A stretch of DNA of 64,000 nt from Rhodospirillaceae bacterium (GTDB lineage: Bacteria > Pseudomonadota > Alphaproteobacteria > UBA8366 > GCA-2717185), in the NCBI GenBank assembly GCA_002717185.1, contig PBDC01000039.1:68391-132390 (forward strand), written 5' to 3'. Positions within the stretch are counted from its first letter, which is position 1; every line of letters begins with the position of its first letter. The translations under genes were made by a program, and so were the position numbers. Shown here piece after piece: positions 45,170-55,103 of this stretch. The notes below the pieces were generated by a model. That model saw only the letters and a program-made list of their open reading frames with translations. It was not told the DNA's origin and searched no databases.

Positions 45170-45895
45170 GTGGCAACAAGTCCCCTAGAACAGTTCGAAA
45201 TCAAAACGTTGATTCCATTGAACCTGGGCGGTGTTGATGTTTCGTTCGCAAACTCATCACTTTATATGGTTGCAACCTTCGTGCTCATCGTCGCCTTTAT
45301 GATGCTAGGGACGCGCCACCGAGCGCTGGTTCCCAATCGATTCCAATGCGCCGTTGAGCTGTCTTACGAATTCATAGCAAACCTATTACGCGACACGGTG
45401 GGCAATGAAGGCCGCAAATACTTCCCGTTCATCTTCACACTTTTCATGTTCGTGCTATTCGGCAATTTGCTGGGCATGACACCCTATAGCTTCACCTTTA
45501 CGAGCCACATCGTAGTAACTTTCGCTTTGGCGATCGTCATCTTCATCGGAGTGACAATTCTGGGCTTTGCGAAGCATGGGTTTCATTTTTTCAGCTTCTT
45601 TCTGCCACCCGGCACCCCACTGCCGATGTGGCCGTTGCTGATCCCAATCGAAGTAATCTCCTATCTATCTCGGCCAATCAGCCTGTCCGTGCGTCTGTTC
45701 GCCAACATGCTGGCAGGTCATACGTTGCTCAAGGTAATCGCGGGTTTCGTTGCCGCGCTGGGCGTTTTTGGCATAGTGCCGTTTGCCTTTGTTGTTGTCT
45801 TAACCGGCCTTGAAATCTTGATCGCTTTTCTCCAAGCCTATGTCTTTGCAATCTTAACCTGCCTGTACATCAACGACGCGCTGCATCTTCACTAA
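45170..45895 (+). CDS. atpB: F0F1 ATP synthase subunit a
   Basis: A 241-residue proton-channel subunit with about five to six helices. The essential Arg lies in LSRPISLSVRLFANMLAGHTLL, which lines the half-channels facing the c ring. GTG start. The order atpI-atpB-atpE-atpF'-atpF without the F1 genes is the split arrangement of alphaproteobacteria. Confidence 0.95.
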   Translation: MATSPLEQFEIKTLIPLNLGGVDVSFANSSLYMVATFVLIVAFMMLGTRHRALVPNRFQCAVELSYEFIANLLRDTVGNEGRKYFPFIFTLFMFVLFGNLLGMTPYSFTFTSHIVVTFALAIVIFIGVTILGFAKHGFHFFSFFLPPGTPLPMWPLLIPIEVISYLSRPISLSVRLFANMLAGHTLLKVIAGFVAALGVFGIVPFAFVVVLTGLEILIAFLQAYVFAILTCLYINDALHLH

Positions 45896-45953
45896 AGCAG
45901 TGCGACAAACCCAATCACTCGAACGAAACGACATTTAAAGAGGGAACAAACTC

Positions 45954-46178
45954 ATGGAAGTCGAAGCTGCAAAACTCATCGGTGCCGGTCTCGCGGTTAT
46001 CGGAATGATCGGTTCCGGTATCGGCATCGGCAGCGTGTTCTCGTCCTTCATCATCGCGGTCGGCCGTAACCCCGCAGCCCGCGGCGAAGTGTTCACCATG
46101 ACTATGCTTGGCTTCGCGCTGGTGGAAGCGATAGCGCTCTTCGCACTGGTTATCGCTCTGCTTATTCTCTTCGGATAA
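45954..46178 (+). CDS. atpE: F0F1 ATP synthase subunit c
   Basis: A 74-residue hairpin of two helices with the polar loop Arg38-Asn-Pro and the proton-carrying Glu58 (MLGFALVEAIALFALV). The GIGIGSV glycine motif is in helix 1. The Glu in place of Asp and the motif are usual for alphaproteobacteria. An AGAGGGA-type ribosome site precedes the ATG. Confidence 0.95.
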   Translation: MEVEAAKLIGAGLAVIGMIGSGIGIGSVFSSFIIAVGRNPAARGEVFTMTMLGFALVEAIALFALVIALLILFG

Positions 46179-46208
46179 CCGTTAACCTCGTCGGACGCGG
46201 GAGCTCTC

Positions 46209-46700
46209 ATGCCGCAACTTGATATTTCGGTATTTCCGACCCAATTGTTCTGGTTGGCGCTAATCTTTATTGCGCTTTATCTGATCCTCTGGAAGGTTGC
46301 GCTGCCGCGCGTTACCGAAGTTAGGGAATCGCGTCAGGTGAGAATCGAATCCGACCTGGAAAAGGCGGAGGCGCTCAAGGCCGAGGCTGAAGCAGCCTTG
46401 GCCGACTACGAGAAAACCGTCGCAGAGGCCACCGCCGAAGCACAGAATTCAGTGCGCGAGGCAGCCCGAAAGATGGCGGAGGACGCGGAAAATCAGCGTA
46501 ATGCCCTAGCTGCGAGACTTGCTGATCAGTTGGCGGAAGCGGAAAAGCGGATCGCTGACGAAAGGGCGCGTGCTATCAACGAAATCGGTGAAATTGCGGG
46601 CGATCTAACCAAGGCAGCGACAAGCCGCCTTATTGGCAGCGAAATTAATCGGGACGAAGCCAACGCCGCCGTAACCGCAGTGTTGAGGGAGAGTGCCTGA
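46209..46700 (+). CDS. F0F1 ATP synthase subunit b'
   Basis: A 163-residue stator subunit: an N-terminal helix in the membrane (about 11-28, FWLALIFIALYLILWKV) and a long charged coiled-coil helix. Encoding two different b-type subunits (b' and b) is normal in photosynthetic bacteria and alphaproteobacteria. Its stop shares one base with the next start (TGATG), so translation is coupled. Confidence 0.9.
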   Translation: MPQLDISVFPTQLFWLALIFIALYLILWKVALPRVTEVRESRQVRIESDLEKAEALKAEAEAALADYEKTVAEATAEAQNSVREAARKMAEDAENQRNALAARLADQLAEAEKRIADERARAINEIGEIAGDLTKAATSRLIGSEINRDEANAAVTAVLRESA

Positions 46701-47182
46701 TGGAATTCGGTTCGACCTTCTGGGTGGCAATTGCCTTCGTCATTTTTATCATCGCCGTCTTCAAACCGCTCAAGAAGGCGGCAACGGACGCTCTCGACGA
46801 AAAGATTGCAGAGGTCCGCAATGAGATAGAAGAAGCGCAGCGACTGCGCGAAGAGGCGCAATCAACCCTGGCCTCCTACCAACTAAAACAACGCGATGCG
46901 GCGCAAGAGGTCGAGTCGATGATGGAACAGGCTAAGGCAGAAGCCGAAGCCAATCGCATGAATGCGGAAGCCAGCCTCAACGCCATGCTGAAGCGGCAGG
47001 AGCAGTCTGCCACGGAAAAGATTCAGCAGGCAGAAGCAGCTGCCGTCCAGGAAATCCGGGATCGTGCGGTAACGGTAGCGTTAGCGGCAACTGAAAAATT
47101 GCTAGAAGAAAAACTCGCCGACGACCCTGGCGCTAATTTGATCGACGAGGCGATCACTTCGCTACCGAATCATCTGCACTGA
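46700..47182 (+). CDS. atpF: F0F1 ATP synthase subunit b
   Basis: A 160-residue b subunit with an N-terminal anchor (FGSTFWVAIAFVIFIIAVF) and a charged Ala/Glu/Gln-rich coiled coil that dimerises with b' to form the peripheral stalk. It is the last gene of the cluster. A 237-bp gap without clear genes separates it from convergent gcvP. A small GC hairpin (GCCG-TAAGG-CGGC, near 47215-47227) could be a weak terminator. Confidence 0.9.
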   Translation: MEFGSTFWVAIAFVIFIIAVFKPLKKAATDALDEKIAEVRNEIEEAQRLREEAQSTLASYQLKQRDAAQEVESMMEQAKAEAEANRMNAEASLNAMLKRQEQSATEKIQQAEAAAVQEIRDRAVTVALAATEKLLEEKLADDPGANLIDEAITSLPNHLH

Positions 47183-47419
47183 GATAAATAGCCTAAGAGC
47201 CTTTGATGCTACTGCCGTAAGGCGGCTTTATCGTTGAATAGAACAAGCGGCCCCCCGCATGATCGCAGCGATGCTTTAATTGCGAAGAACATTATCAAGT
47301 TCACGGACTTGGCACCCTAATTTTAGAAAAACATTTTACGGTGGCCAAATCTCTAGTGGAATATTTTCCCCCATGCGGGTTCTGATAGACGATGATGGCA
47401 ATCAGAAGGGTGATGCGTC

Positions 47420-50287
47420 CTAGTCCATCCCATCGCTGTAGGCCTCAAGCGGAGGACAAGCGCAGACAAGATTACGGTCTCCGTGGACGTGATCGATGCG
47501 ACTGACCGGTGGCCAGTACTTGTAAGCCCGCAGTCCAGGCATTGGAAAGGCGGCCTCTTCGCGCGAATAGGAGTGCGTCCAGCCATCGTCGAGCACATCT
47601 AATAGCGTATGCGGTGCATTGCGCAGCGGATTGTCCTCCGGATCGTAAGCACCGGAAGCGACGCGTTGCATTTCGCTATGAATGACTATCATCGCGTCGC
47701 AAAACCGGTCGATTTCCTCTTTCGACTCGCTTTCGGTCGGCTCGATCATCAGCGTGTTCATAACCGGAAATGACGTTGTCGGCGAATGAATGCCAAAATC
47801 AATCAGCCGCTTGGCGACATCATCGACTGTGCTGCCGCCCTCCATCTGTCGCAGATCGACAATGCACTCGTGCGCAACTAATCCGTTCGGACCGGTGTAG
47901 AGTACCGGAAAATATGGATCTAGACGGCGCGCGATGTAATTCGCATTGAGAATTGCGACTTCCGTCGCCCGACGTAAACCTGGCCCGCCCATAAGGGCAA
48001 TATAGGCCCAGGAAATGGTCAGAATGCTGGGACTGCCCCAAGGAGCGGCGGAGATTGCGCCAACGGCCCCATCAGTGCCGCCCTCCCGCATATAGTGTAT
48101 GGGCAGGAACGGCTCCAAATGCGCGCGCACGCCGATTGGTCCCATACCCGGTCCGCCGCCGCCATGCGGGATGCAGAATGTTTTATGCAAGTTCATGTGA
48201 CTGACATCGGCACCGAAATTGGCTGGATAGCAAACGCCCAGCATCGCATTCAGATTGGCGCCATCGAGATAAACCTGACCACCATGGTTATGCACGGTCT
48301 TACAAATATCGCGGATCGCCTCTTCGAAAACACCATGCGTTGAGGGGTAGGTGACCATCAGTGCGGCAAGCGCGGCTGAATGCTCTTCTGCCTTCGCTTT
48401 CAAGTCATCTATATCAATATTGCCCTGGTCATCGCATTTTACGACAACGACCTTCATGCCCGCCATTACCGCACTGGCCGGATTAGTGCCATGCGCCGAG
48501 CTGGGAATCAGGCAGACATAGCGCGCGCCTTCGCCACGACTTTCATGATAGGCACGGATAACCAACAAACCGGCATACTCGTCTTGCGAACGGGCGTTTG
48601 GCTGGAAGGACACCGCATCAAACCCGGTTGCACGGCAAAGCATGTCCTCCAGACAGGCGATCAGCTCGTCGTAACCCGCCATCTGGTCACGCGGCGCAAA
48701 GGGATGGATGCGCCCGAATTCAGGCCAGGTAACTGCTTCCATCTCGGTCGCCGCATTCAACTTCATCGTGCAGGAGCCGAGCGGGATCATCGATCGGTCC
48801 AGCGCAATATCCTTGTCCTGAAGGCGCCTGATGTAGCGCAGCATCTCGGTTTCCGAATGGTAACTGTTGAAGACCGGGTGGGTAAGATACGAAGTCATTC
48901 GCCGCAACCCGCTTGGGATACCCTCGGAAGCCTTCTCAAAAATTGATCCATCACCACCGAAAATTCCCAGCACAGCGGCCGGATCGTCAACGGTTGAAGT
49001 CTCATCGAACGACAGCCCTACCGTATCAGCATCGATGCCTCGGAAGTTGTAACCCGCATCACACGCCTTGGCGATCAAGGCATCCGCACCGCCAGGCACC
49101 GCGATGCGCAGGGTATCAAACCAGGTATCGTTTTCGATCACGACTCCCAGGTCACTAAGCCCTTTCACCGCCAGGCTGGCCAGTAGATTGACCCGCTTGG
49201 CGATCGTCGCCAGCCGCTCCGGGCCATGATAGACCGCATAGAAACTTGCGATCACTGCCAACAGGACCTGCGCCGTACAGATGTTGCTCGTCGCTTTCTC
49301 TCGCCGAATATGCTGCTCTCGGGTCTGTAACGCGAGCCGCGACGCCAACCGGCCCGCTTGATCCACGGACACCCCAACTAGTCGCCCCGGCACAGAACGA
49401 CGATAAGCCTCGCGCACGGCCATGAAGGCGGCGTGCGGGCCACCGCAGCCGAGCGGCACGCCGAAACGTTGCGAATTTCCGACAACCACATCAGCGCCCC
49501 ACTCGCCTGGCGGCGTCAACAGGGTTAAAGCGAGCAGATCCGTGGCCACGGCTACCAGCGCACCATCCTCATGCGCCATATCCACAATTTCAGCATAGTC
49601 CTCAATCCTGCCGTCACTAGCCGGATATTGAAGCAAGACACCATAGGCATTAGCGGTTTCAAGATCGTGCTGCGCATCACCGACAATAAGATCTATGCCG
49701 AGCGGTCCAGCCCGCGTATGCAGGACATCAATGGTCTGTGGGTGGCAGGCATCCGAGACAAAGAAGGTATTACTCTTCTTCTTACCGACACGGCGGCACA
49801 AGGTCATCGCCTCCGCTGCCGCCGTAGCCTCATCCAGAAGCGACGCGTTGGCCATATCCATTCCCGTCAGATCCATCACCATGGTCTGAAAATTGAGAAG
49901 TGCTTCGAGCCGGCCTTGCGAAATCTCCGGTTGATAGGGCGTATAGGCCGTGTACCAACCCGGATTTTCAAGAACCTGACGCAGGATGACGCCCGGGGTG
50001 AAGCAATCATAGTACCCCATGCCGATCATCGAACGCTTGACCGTGTTCTTGCCTGCCATCGAGCGCAGGGTGGCAAGCACATCCTCCCCGCGCCGTCCTA
50101 TCGGCAGGTCGAGCGGCGTATCGAATCGCAAATCATCAGGCACGGCCAGTTCGATCAGCCGGTCTAGGGACTCCACCCCAATGGTCTCCAACATTGCACC
50201 GATATCTAAATCCCGCGGCCCGATATGCCGTGTCACGAAATCTTCGGTCTGCTGGAGTTGAAACAATACGCTGCGGTCTTCCGACAT
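47420..50287 (-). CDS. gcvP: Glycine dehydrogenase (decarboxylating), P protein
   Basis: A 955-residue single-chain P protein of the glycine cleavage system. The PLP Lys is in [18 protein letters not shown] (about residue 700), and the N-terminal half holds the second, inactive aminotransferase-like domain ([20 protein letters not shown]). It decarboxylates glycine and passes the aminomethyl group to GcvH. It lies 25 bases after gcvH, last gene of gcvTHP. Confidence 0.97.
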   Translation of the reverse strand: MSEDRSVLFQLQQTEDFVTRHIGPRDLDIGAMLETIGVESLDRLIELAVPDDLRFDTPLDLPIGRRGEDVLATLRSMAGKNTVKRSMIGMGYYDCFTPGVILRQVLENPGWYTAYTPYQPEISQGRLEALLNFQTMVMDLTGMDMANASLLDEATAAAEAMTLCRRVGKKKSNTFFVSDACHPQTIDVLHTRAGPLGIDLIVGDAQHDLETANAYGVLLQYPASDGRIEDYAEIVDMAHEDGALVAVATDLLALTLLTPPGEWGADVVVGNSQRFGVPLGCGGPHAAFMAVREAYRRSVPGRLVGVSVDQAGRLASRLALQTREQHIRREKATSNICTAQVLLAVIASFYAVYHGPERLATIAKRVNLLASLAVKGLSDLGVVIENDTWFDTLRIAVPGGADALIAKACDAGYNFRGIDADTVGLSFDETSTVDDPAAVLGIFGGDGSIFEKASEGIPSGLRRMTSYLTHPVFNSYHSETEMLRYIRRLQDKDIALDRSMIPLGSCTMKLNAATEMEAVTWPEFGRIHPFAPRDQMAGYDELIACLEDMLCRATGFDAVSFQPNARSQDEYAGLLVIRAYHESRGEGARYVCLIPSSAHGTNPASAVMAGMKVVVVKCDDQGNIDIDDLKAKAEEHSAALAALMVTYPSTHGVFEEAIRDICKTVHNHGGQVYLDGANLNAMLGVCYPANFGADVSHMNLHKTFCIPHGGGGPGMGPIGVRAHLEPFLPIHYMREGGTDGAVGAISAAPWGSPSILTISWAYIALMGGPGLRRATEVAILNANYIARRLDPYFPVLYTGPNGLVAHECIVDLRQMEGGSTVDDVAKRLIDFGIHSPTTSFPVMNTLMIEPTESESKEEIDRFCDAMIVIHSEMQRVASGAYDPEDNPLRNAPHTLLDVLDDGWTHSYSREEAAFPMPGLRAYKYWPPVSRIDHVHGDRNLVCACPPLEAYSDGMD

Positions 50288-50312
50288 TCATTTCTCCCGG
50301 CCTGAATTGTCT

Positions 50313-50687
50313 CTACAATTTTGCCGTAAATGCCTCATAGGCATCCGCTTCCATAAGATTATCGAGTTCTCCTACATCTGAAATCGACATCGTGAAAAGC
50401 CATCCATCTCCCTGCGCGTCCTGATTAACGATCGCAGGGTCCGCGTCCAACGCCCCGTTAACTTGCCCAACCTCGCCTGAGATCGGGGCATAGATGTCAC
50501 TGGCCGCCTTTACGGACTCTATCACTGCTGCCTCATCTCCCTGGGATATCGCGGCACCGACTTCGGGCAATTCGACAAACACGATGTCGCCAAGTTGCTC
50601 CTGCGCGTATTCCGTAATACCTACCATCGCAACGTCACCCTCAATCCGCACCCACTCGTGATCTTCGGTAAACCTGATCTCACTCAT
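50313..50687 (-). CDS. gcvH: Glycine cleavage system H protein
   Basis: A 124-residue lipoyl carrier protein. The lipoylated Lys is in [12 protein letters not shown], and the start [17 protein letters not shown] matches the family. The ATG at 50687 has an AAGGA site eight bases upstream. A longer frame with an ATG at 50705, overlapping the gcvT stop, adds six unlikely residues. It shuttles the aminomethyl group between P, T and L proteins. Confidence 0.96.
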   Translation of the reverse strand: MSEIRFTEDHEWVRIEGDVAMVGITEYAQEQLGDIVFVELPEVGAAISQGDEAAVIESVKAASDIYAPISGEVGQVNGALDADPAIVNQDAQGDGWLFTMSISDVGELDNLMEADAYEAFTAKL

Positions 50688-50701
50688 ACCAACTATCCTT
50701 A

Positions 50702-51817
50702 TCATCCTCTGAAATAATTTTGCGGCGTGAAGGGCAACGCGGTCACCGCCGCTGGCAGCACCTTGTTACGCACCTCCAGGATCATCGGCGTGCCCACCGC
50801 GGCGCTTTTCCTCGTTACATAACCCATAGAAACCGGACCCTGTACGATCGGTCCAAAGCCGCCACTGGTTACCGCACCTATCCCATTCCCATCAGCGTCT
50901 GTAATGCAGGTACCCTCTCGAGCCAGCACGCGGCCTTCCGGTTTCAGGCCAACGCGTTTGCGCGGTGCACCCGTGCTGATCTGCTCGAAAATTACAGCGT
51001 CGCCAGGAAAACCGCCTTCAGCCCGACGGCGCTTACCGATCGACCACTGCAAATCTGCCTCCACCGGAGTCGTTGTCTCATCAATATCGTGACCATAGAG
51101 GCAGAGACCAGATTCAAGGCGTAGCGAGTCCCTCGCACCCAAGCCAATGGGCTCAACCTCCACCTCGGCAAGCAGCGCCTCCGCCACCAGTCCTGCTCCG
51201 GTGGCTAGTACGGAGATCTCGAAGCCATCCTCGCCAGTGTAACCGCATCGGCTCACCATGCATGATGCCCCTTGAAACGCGGTCTCGATCGTGGACATGA
51301 ACGGCTGTGTCTCCACAACTGGTATGAAACGGGATAGCACCTTGGCCGCCGCCGGTCCCTGCAGTGCAATCAAGGCGCGGTTGTCGAGCCGCTCAAGAAC
51401 GACCTCGGGCGGCAAGCCGGCGCGCAAGAGTTCGATATCCGCTTTCTTACAGGCCGCATTGACGACAACGAATAACTTTTTGTCGCCTTTCGTCACCATC
51501 AGATCGTCAAGAATTCCGCCGATCTCGTTTGTAAACTGGGTGTAGCGCATGTAGCCAGGGGCCAGTCCCTGAATCTCACCCGGGACTAGCTTTTCCAACG
51601 CCGCAGCCGCGCCTATGCCATGCAGGAATAGTTGACCCATATGTGATACGTCGAACAGGCCCGCGGCTGCACGGGTATGCAGATGCTCTCTTAGCACGCC
51701 CTCGGTGAACTGCACCGGCATTGCATAGCCCGCGAAGGGTACCATCTTAGCCCCACACTCGAGGTGCAGGTCGTACAAAGCCGTCTTTTTCAGTGGCGCC
51801 CCGTCTGTTCCGCTCAT
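50702..51817 (-). CDS. gcvT: Aminomethyltransferase, glycine cleavage T protein
   Basis: A 371-residue folate-dependent T protein that makes 5,10-methylene-THF and ammonia. Typical parts are [26 protein letters not shown] and [12 protein letters not shown], with the C-terminal barrel (EGRVLAREG). It is the first gene of gcvTHP and lies about 63 bases after the riboswitch. The GGAGGG ribosome site just before the ATG could be controlled by it. Confidence 0.96.
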   Translation of the reverse strand: MSGTDGAPLKKTALYDLHLECGAKMVPFAGYAMPVQFTEGVLREHLHTRAAAGLFDVSHMGQLFLHGIGAAAALEKLVPGEIQGLAPGYMRYTQFTNEIGGILDDLMVTKGDKKLFVVVNAACKKADIELLRAGLPPEVVLERLDNRALIALQGPAAAKVLSRFIPVVETQPFMSTIETAFQGASCMVSRCGYTGEDGFEISVLATGAGLVAEALLAEVEVEPIGLGARDSLRLESGLCLYGHDIDETTTPVEADLQWSIGKRRRAEGGFPGDAVIFEQISTGAPRKRVGLKPEGRVLAREGTCITDADGNGIGAVTSGGFGPIVQGPVSMGYVTRKSAAVGTPMILEVRNKVLPAAVTALPFTPQNYFRG

Positions 51818-51880
51818 AACCGGCCCTCCAAAAGCACAGATTGACGGCAGCGCGCTTCATTCGCACAAAGGCGCTACCCC

Positions 51881-52064
51881 GCTCTGTCTCCGAACCTGAG
51901 AGGTTGACCGAACCTTGCGGTCCAGCTTTCACCTTCGGTGAGACACCGGCGAACCGGTGCCTACTTTCCAGAGTGCCCTCGCCCTGCGGTCCTTTTGCCT
52001 GAGAGATTCCGGGGCGGTTGCTCCTTCGGCGCAGATGCCAGACGGGCACCCACCTCTCCCACAG
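51881..52064 (-). promoter_or_regulatory. Glycine riboswitch with two tandem aptamers
   Basis: Read on the minus strand, aptamer I contains GTGGGAGAGG, the conserved GCGCCGAAGGAGCAA, TCTCTCAGGCAAAAGGACCG and CACTCTGGAAAG. Aptamer II contains CACCGAAGGTGAAAGC and CAACCTCTCAGGTTCGG, then AGACAGAG. It precedes gcvTHP, the usual target, turning on glycine breakdown when glycine is high. A hairpin between GGTAGCGC and GCGCTGCC between it and gcvT may be the expression platform. There is no clear U-tract. Confidence 0.9.
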
Positions 52065-52086
52065 AGTTCAATGGTGCGATGACTAA

Positions 52087-52114
52087 AGGCTAGCGTGCTC
52101 ACAGTGAATGTCAA
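52087..52114 (-). promoter_or_regulatory. Probable promoter of the riboswitch-gcvTHP transcript
   Basis: A perfect TTGACA (minus strand, 52114-52109) with a 16-base spacer to TAGCCT (52092-52087), located about 25 bases before the first aptamer. The -10 hexamer is weak. Confidence 0.5.
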
Positions 52115-52130
52115 CCGGGTGACGAAAACG

Positions 52131-52652
52131 TTACCTTCGCTTGCGTCGATTGTATGCCAGTTCTGACTTGGACAGTTCGAGTCCGACATAAATCAGAAAA
52201 CCGTTCGTCTGCTGGCCTGGCCGTAAAGGTATCCTGAGATCAAGTGTGTCTTCGAAAAGGATCGTATTTCGGTTAGAAAACGGGAACATCGCCTCAAAAG
52301 GCTGTCGTGAAAGGACATTGCGATTCAAATCTGTAATCGCCACTAAGTAACCGATCTTAGCTTTCCTGGTATCGGCGGCCGGACCACGCCGAATCCCGAG
52401 TCGAACGTTTATATCAACCAGCAACTCGTTACCATCCAGGAAACACTGACCGCCAACACCATCGACCCAAGCCTCAATCAGGACATCTGTAGCGTCGCGG
52501 CCAGAGCCAGGTCTGAATCGCACGAGTTCACCCAGGTCCTGCAGCACCTCGACACCAGGACAAGCAATCTGTTCCTCGACCTCTTTAGAACAGGCCGAAA
52601 GTACGATCGCTGCGATGACCAGCGAAACTACGTGTTTGAAAATCCGCCTCAC
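52131..52652 (-). CDS. Lipoprotein of unknown function
   Basis: A 173-residue predicted lipoprotein. With a GTG start at 52652 the N-terminus is a textbook lipoprotein signal ending LSAC (Cys21). The mature part contains ACPGVEVLQDLGELVRFRPG and RDATDVLIEAWVDGVGG, and I recognise no named family. Longer upstream starts exist but would overlap the CDGSH gene and add non-signal sequence. The two share a strand and are probably cotranscribed. Likely outer membrane or periplasmic. Confidence 0.7.
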   Translation of the reverse strand: MRRIFKHVVSLVIAAIVLSACSKEVEEQIACPGVEVLQDLGELVRFRPGSGRDATDVLIEAWVDGVGGQCFLDGNELLVDINVRLGIRRGPAADTRKAKIGYLVAITDLNRNVLSRQPFEAMFPFSNRNTILFEDTLDLRIPLRPGQQTNGFLIYVGLELSKSELAYNRRKRR

Positions 52653-52668
52653 GGCCGCCCCCGTGAAA

Positions 52669-52908
52669 TCAGAGGTCCGAATGCGCTCCATCGCAAAGCG
52701 GCTGATTAGCCGACCGTTTGCAGCCACAGAAATAGACATTCTTAGTGCGTTTCGCGGTATACTCCACCGGCGAGATACCTGTTCCCTTATGGCTACCATC
52801 ACAATAGGGCTGCGACTTGCTTTGCCCGCAGGCGCACCACCAGTAGCTTTCGCCTTCGGTAACGGCTTCTTCGTAAGGGGCTTTCTGCACGATAACCGGT
52901 TCCGTCAT
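52669..52908 (-). CDS. CDGSH iron-sulfur domain protein with two clusters
   Basis: A 79-residue protein with two CDGSH-type sites: Cys25, Cys27, Cys36, His40 ([16 protein letters not shown]) and Cys61, Cys63, Cys72, His76 ([16 protein letters not shown]). Each binds a redox-active, acid-labile [2Fe-2S] cluster with three Cys and one His. Bacterial two-domain forms are cytosolic and implicated in iron or redox handling. The ATG at 52908 is preferred over one at 52962. Divergent from thrB. Confidence 0.9.
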   Translation of the reverse strand: MTEPVIVQKAPYEEAVTEGESYWWCACGQSKSQPYCDGSHKGTGISPVEYTAKRTKNVYFCGCKRSANQPLCDGAHSDL

Positions 52909-53085
52909 GGCTGCTTTCCTCCTTTTCCTGGATGTACTAATTTCACCTCGGAACACCGCCAATCGATCGAGGCACGAGCATAGGCGGCAAATCTCACTTA
53001 ATAGGGTTTATGGTCGCCTCGCCACATAGCGTCAAGGGCGAGCAAAAGGCGCTCCGAGACAATCCGGGAACAGCAGGCAAAGAAC

Positions 53086-54048
53086 ATGGCGGTCTACACC
53101 GAAGTCAGCGACGAGGAACTCATCGACTTCGTCGGCGCATATGATATCGGTGAGGTCATCTCCTTCAAAGGGATCGCAGAGGGGGTAGAGAACTCCAACT
53201 ACTTGCTTCAGACTACCGCCGGCACCTACATCCTAACCCTCTATGAAAAGCGGGTGCGTAAAAGTGACTTGCCCTACTTCTTAGGCTTCATGGAACATTT
53301 GGCAGCGCAGGGCATCGACTGCCCGACCCCGCTGCACGGAAACGACGGTACAACGCTCAGGACCCTATGTGGCAGGCCCGCAGCGATCATCACCTTCTTG
53401 AAGGGTATGTGGCCACGCCGTATTCAACCGCAACACTGTGCCGGCCTCGGCACAGCGTTGGCACAACTGCACATGGCCGGCGCATCATTCAACATGTATC
53501 GCAAGAACGACCTTTCCATCAAGGATTGGCGCCCGCTCTATGACTCCTGCGTCGACCGCGCGCATGAGATTGCGGAAAGCCTACCACGCATCGTTAGCAC
53601 CGAGATCGAATTTCTTGAAGCGAATTGGCCGAGAGGCTTGCCGTCCGGCATCTGCCACGCCGATCTATTTCCGGATAATGTCTTTTTCATCGGCGACAAG
53701 CTGTCTGGAATGATCGACTTCTACTTCGCCTGCAACGACTTCTTCGCCTACGACCTGGGCATCTGTATCAACGCCTGGTGCTTCGAACGGGACGGCAGCT
53801 TCAACGTCACAAAGGCTCAACTAATGCTATCAAATTACCGCAAAGTCCGTGATTTCTCGGACCATGAATTGCAGGCGCTACCCTTACTGGCGCGCGGTAG
53901 TGCCGTGCGGTTTTTGCTTACCCGTCTCTACGACTGGCTGAACCATCCGGAAGGCGCCCTAGTCAAGCCGAAGGACCCATTGGAATATCTAGGGATCCTG
54001 CAATTCCATCAACAGGTGTGTAACCCCAGCGCGTACGGTCTCGAATGA
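53086..54048 (+). CDS. thrB: Homoserine kinase, APH-fold type
   Basis: A 320-residue enzyme that phosphorylates L-homoserine in threonine synthesis. It belongs to the aminoglycoside phosphotransferase-like type used by alphaproteobacteria instead of the GHMP-type ThrB. Seen are [15 protein letters not shown], the catalytic loop [12 protein letters not shown] and the metal site [16 protein letters not shown]. thrC lies about 6 kb away in this window. Its stop overlaps the rnhA start, a widespread thrB-rnhA pairing. Confidence 0.95.
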   Translation: MAVYTEVSDEELIDFVGAYDIGEVISFKGIAEGVENSNYLLQTTAGTYILTLYEKRVRKSDLPYFLGFMEHLAAQGIDCPTPLHGNDGTTLRTLCGRPAAIITFLKGMWPRRIQPQHCAGLGTALAQLHMAGASFNMYRKNDLSIKDWRPLYDSCVDRAHEIAESLPRIVSTEIEFLEANWPRGLPSGICHADLFPDNVFFIGDKLSGMIDFYFACNDFFAYDLGICINAWCFERDGSFNVTKAQLMLSNYRKVRDFSDHELQALPLLARGSAVRFLLTRLYDWLNHPEGALVKPKDPLEYLGILQFHQQVCNPSAYGLE

Positions 54049-54500
54049 TGGCCACGAAGGAAGCCGTAGAGATCTTCACTGATGGTGCCTGCAGAGGCAA
54101 CCCAGGCCCAGGCGGCTGGGGGGCGGTGCTGCGCTATCAGGGGGTCGAGAAAGAGCTCCAGGGAGGCCAACCAGAGACGACCAACAACCGGATGGAGATG
54201 CTCGCCGCCATTCACGCGCTGGAAGCGATGAAACGGCCGGTCCGCGCGGTCATACACACCGACAGCACCTACCTACACGACGGCATTAAGAAATGGATTC
54301 ATAATTGGAAGAAGCGAGGCTGGAAGACAGCTGCGAAGAAGCCCGTCAAAAATGTGGATCTGTGGCAGCGCCTGGAAGAAGCGATGGCGCCGCATGAGAT
54401 CCAATGGCGCTGGGTCAAGGGCCATGCGGGCCATCCGGAGAACGAACGTGCCGATGCCCTGGCACGCGGAGGTATCCCGGGCAGCGGCACGTCCCAATAG
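54045..54500 (+). CDS. rnhA: Ribonuclease HI
   Basis: A 151-residue RNase H with the acidic metal site: Asp13 in [16 protein letters not shown], Glu51 in TTNNRMEM and Asp73 in HTDSTYL, plus the handle [13 protein letters not shown]. It removes RNA primers and R-loops. The start overlaps the thrB stop, beginning with two tandem ATGs. It converges with the peroxiredoxin gene, with eight bases between. Confidence 0.96.
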   Translation: MMATKEAVEIFTDGACRGNPGPGGWGAVLRYQGVEKELQGGQPETTNNRMEMLAAIHALEAMKRPVRAVIHTDSTYLHDGIKKWIHNWKKRGWKTAAKKPVKNVDLWQRLEEAMAPHEIQWRWVKGHAGHPENERADALARGGIPGSGTSQ

Positions 54501-54507
54501 GACTTCC

Positions 54508-54990
54508 TTAAAGCGCTTCCAGGATCGACTCGGCACTGGAAATTGTCAGGCCGCCACCGTCCTCCATGTTGAGGGTTGTGATCGTGCCGTCTTCGACGAT
54601 CATAGCATAGCGCCTGGACCGCACGCCCAGCCCGCGTTCGCTTAAGTCGAACTCGAACCCGGCGGCGCGGGTGAAGTCGCCGCTACCATCGGCCAGCATC
54701 TGTACCTTGTCGCCGACAGCCTGTTCTTTGCCCCAGGCGCCCATTACAAATGCGTCATTGGTGGCTAGGCAGGCGATCGCATCCACGCCCTTGCCCTTGA
54801 TTTCATCCGCATTATTGACAAAACCTGGAACGTGCTGCGCCGAGCAGGTCGGTGTAAACGCCCCCGGCAGCGCGAACAGCGCGATCTTACGGCCGGCGAA
54901 AAACTCATCCGTGTTTACGGCGACTGGCCCGTCTTCTCCCATTTCGTAGAGCGTGACAGATGGCACTCTGTCTCCTACTTGTATCGGCAT
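54508..54990 (-). CDS. Peroxiredoxin (Prx5/AhpE-like, redoxin family)
   Basis: A 160-residue thiol peroxidase with the peroxidatic Cys49 in LPGAFTPTCSAQHVPGF. A second Cys (in DAIACLATND) could resolve. It has the Prx5 hallmark R in RSRRYAMIVEDG. It reduces peroxides in the cytosol with thiol reductants. It stands alone on the minus strand between rnhA and the ScsB-like gene. Confidence 0.93.
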   Translation of the reverse strand: MPIQVGDRVPSVTLYEMGEDGPVAVNTDEFFAGRKIALFALPGAFTPTCSAQHVPGFVNNADEIKGKGVDAIACLATNDAFVMGAWGKEQAVGDKVQMLADGSGDFTRAAGFEFDLSERGLGVRSRRYAMIVEDGTITTLNMEDGGGLTISSAESILEAL

Positions 54991-55103
54991 AGTCTCTACT
55001 CCCTCGAAGTTCTTGATTTTAGACTGCGCAGGAAACTAAGCCGCAGCGCGGCGCTGTCCAGTGCAATTTTGCACCGCAAGGCTGTTATCGACTTGGTCTG
55101 ACC

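Noticed and set aside
47183..47419. Gap between atpF and gcvP.
   Set aside because: Holds only a weak 4-bp hairpin (GCCG/CGGC) near 47215 and no good reading frame, so no separate feature is claimed.
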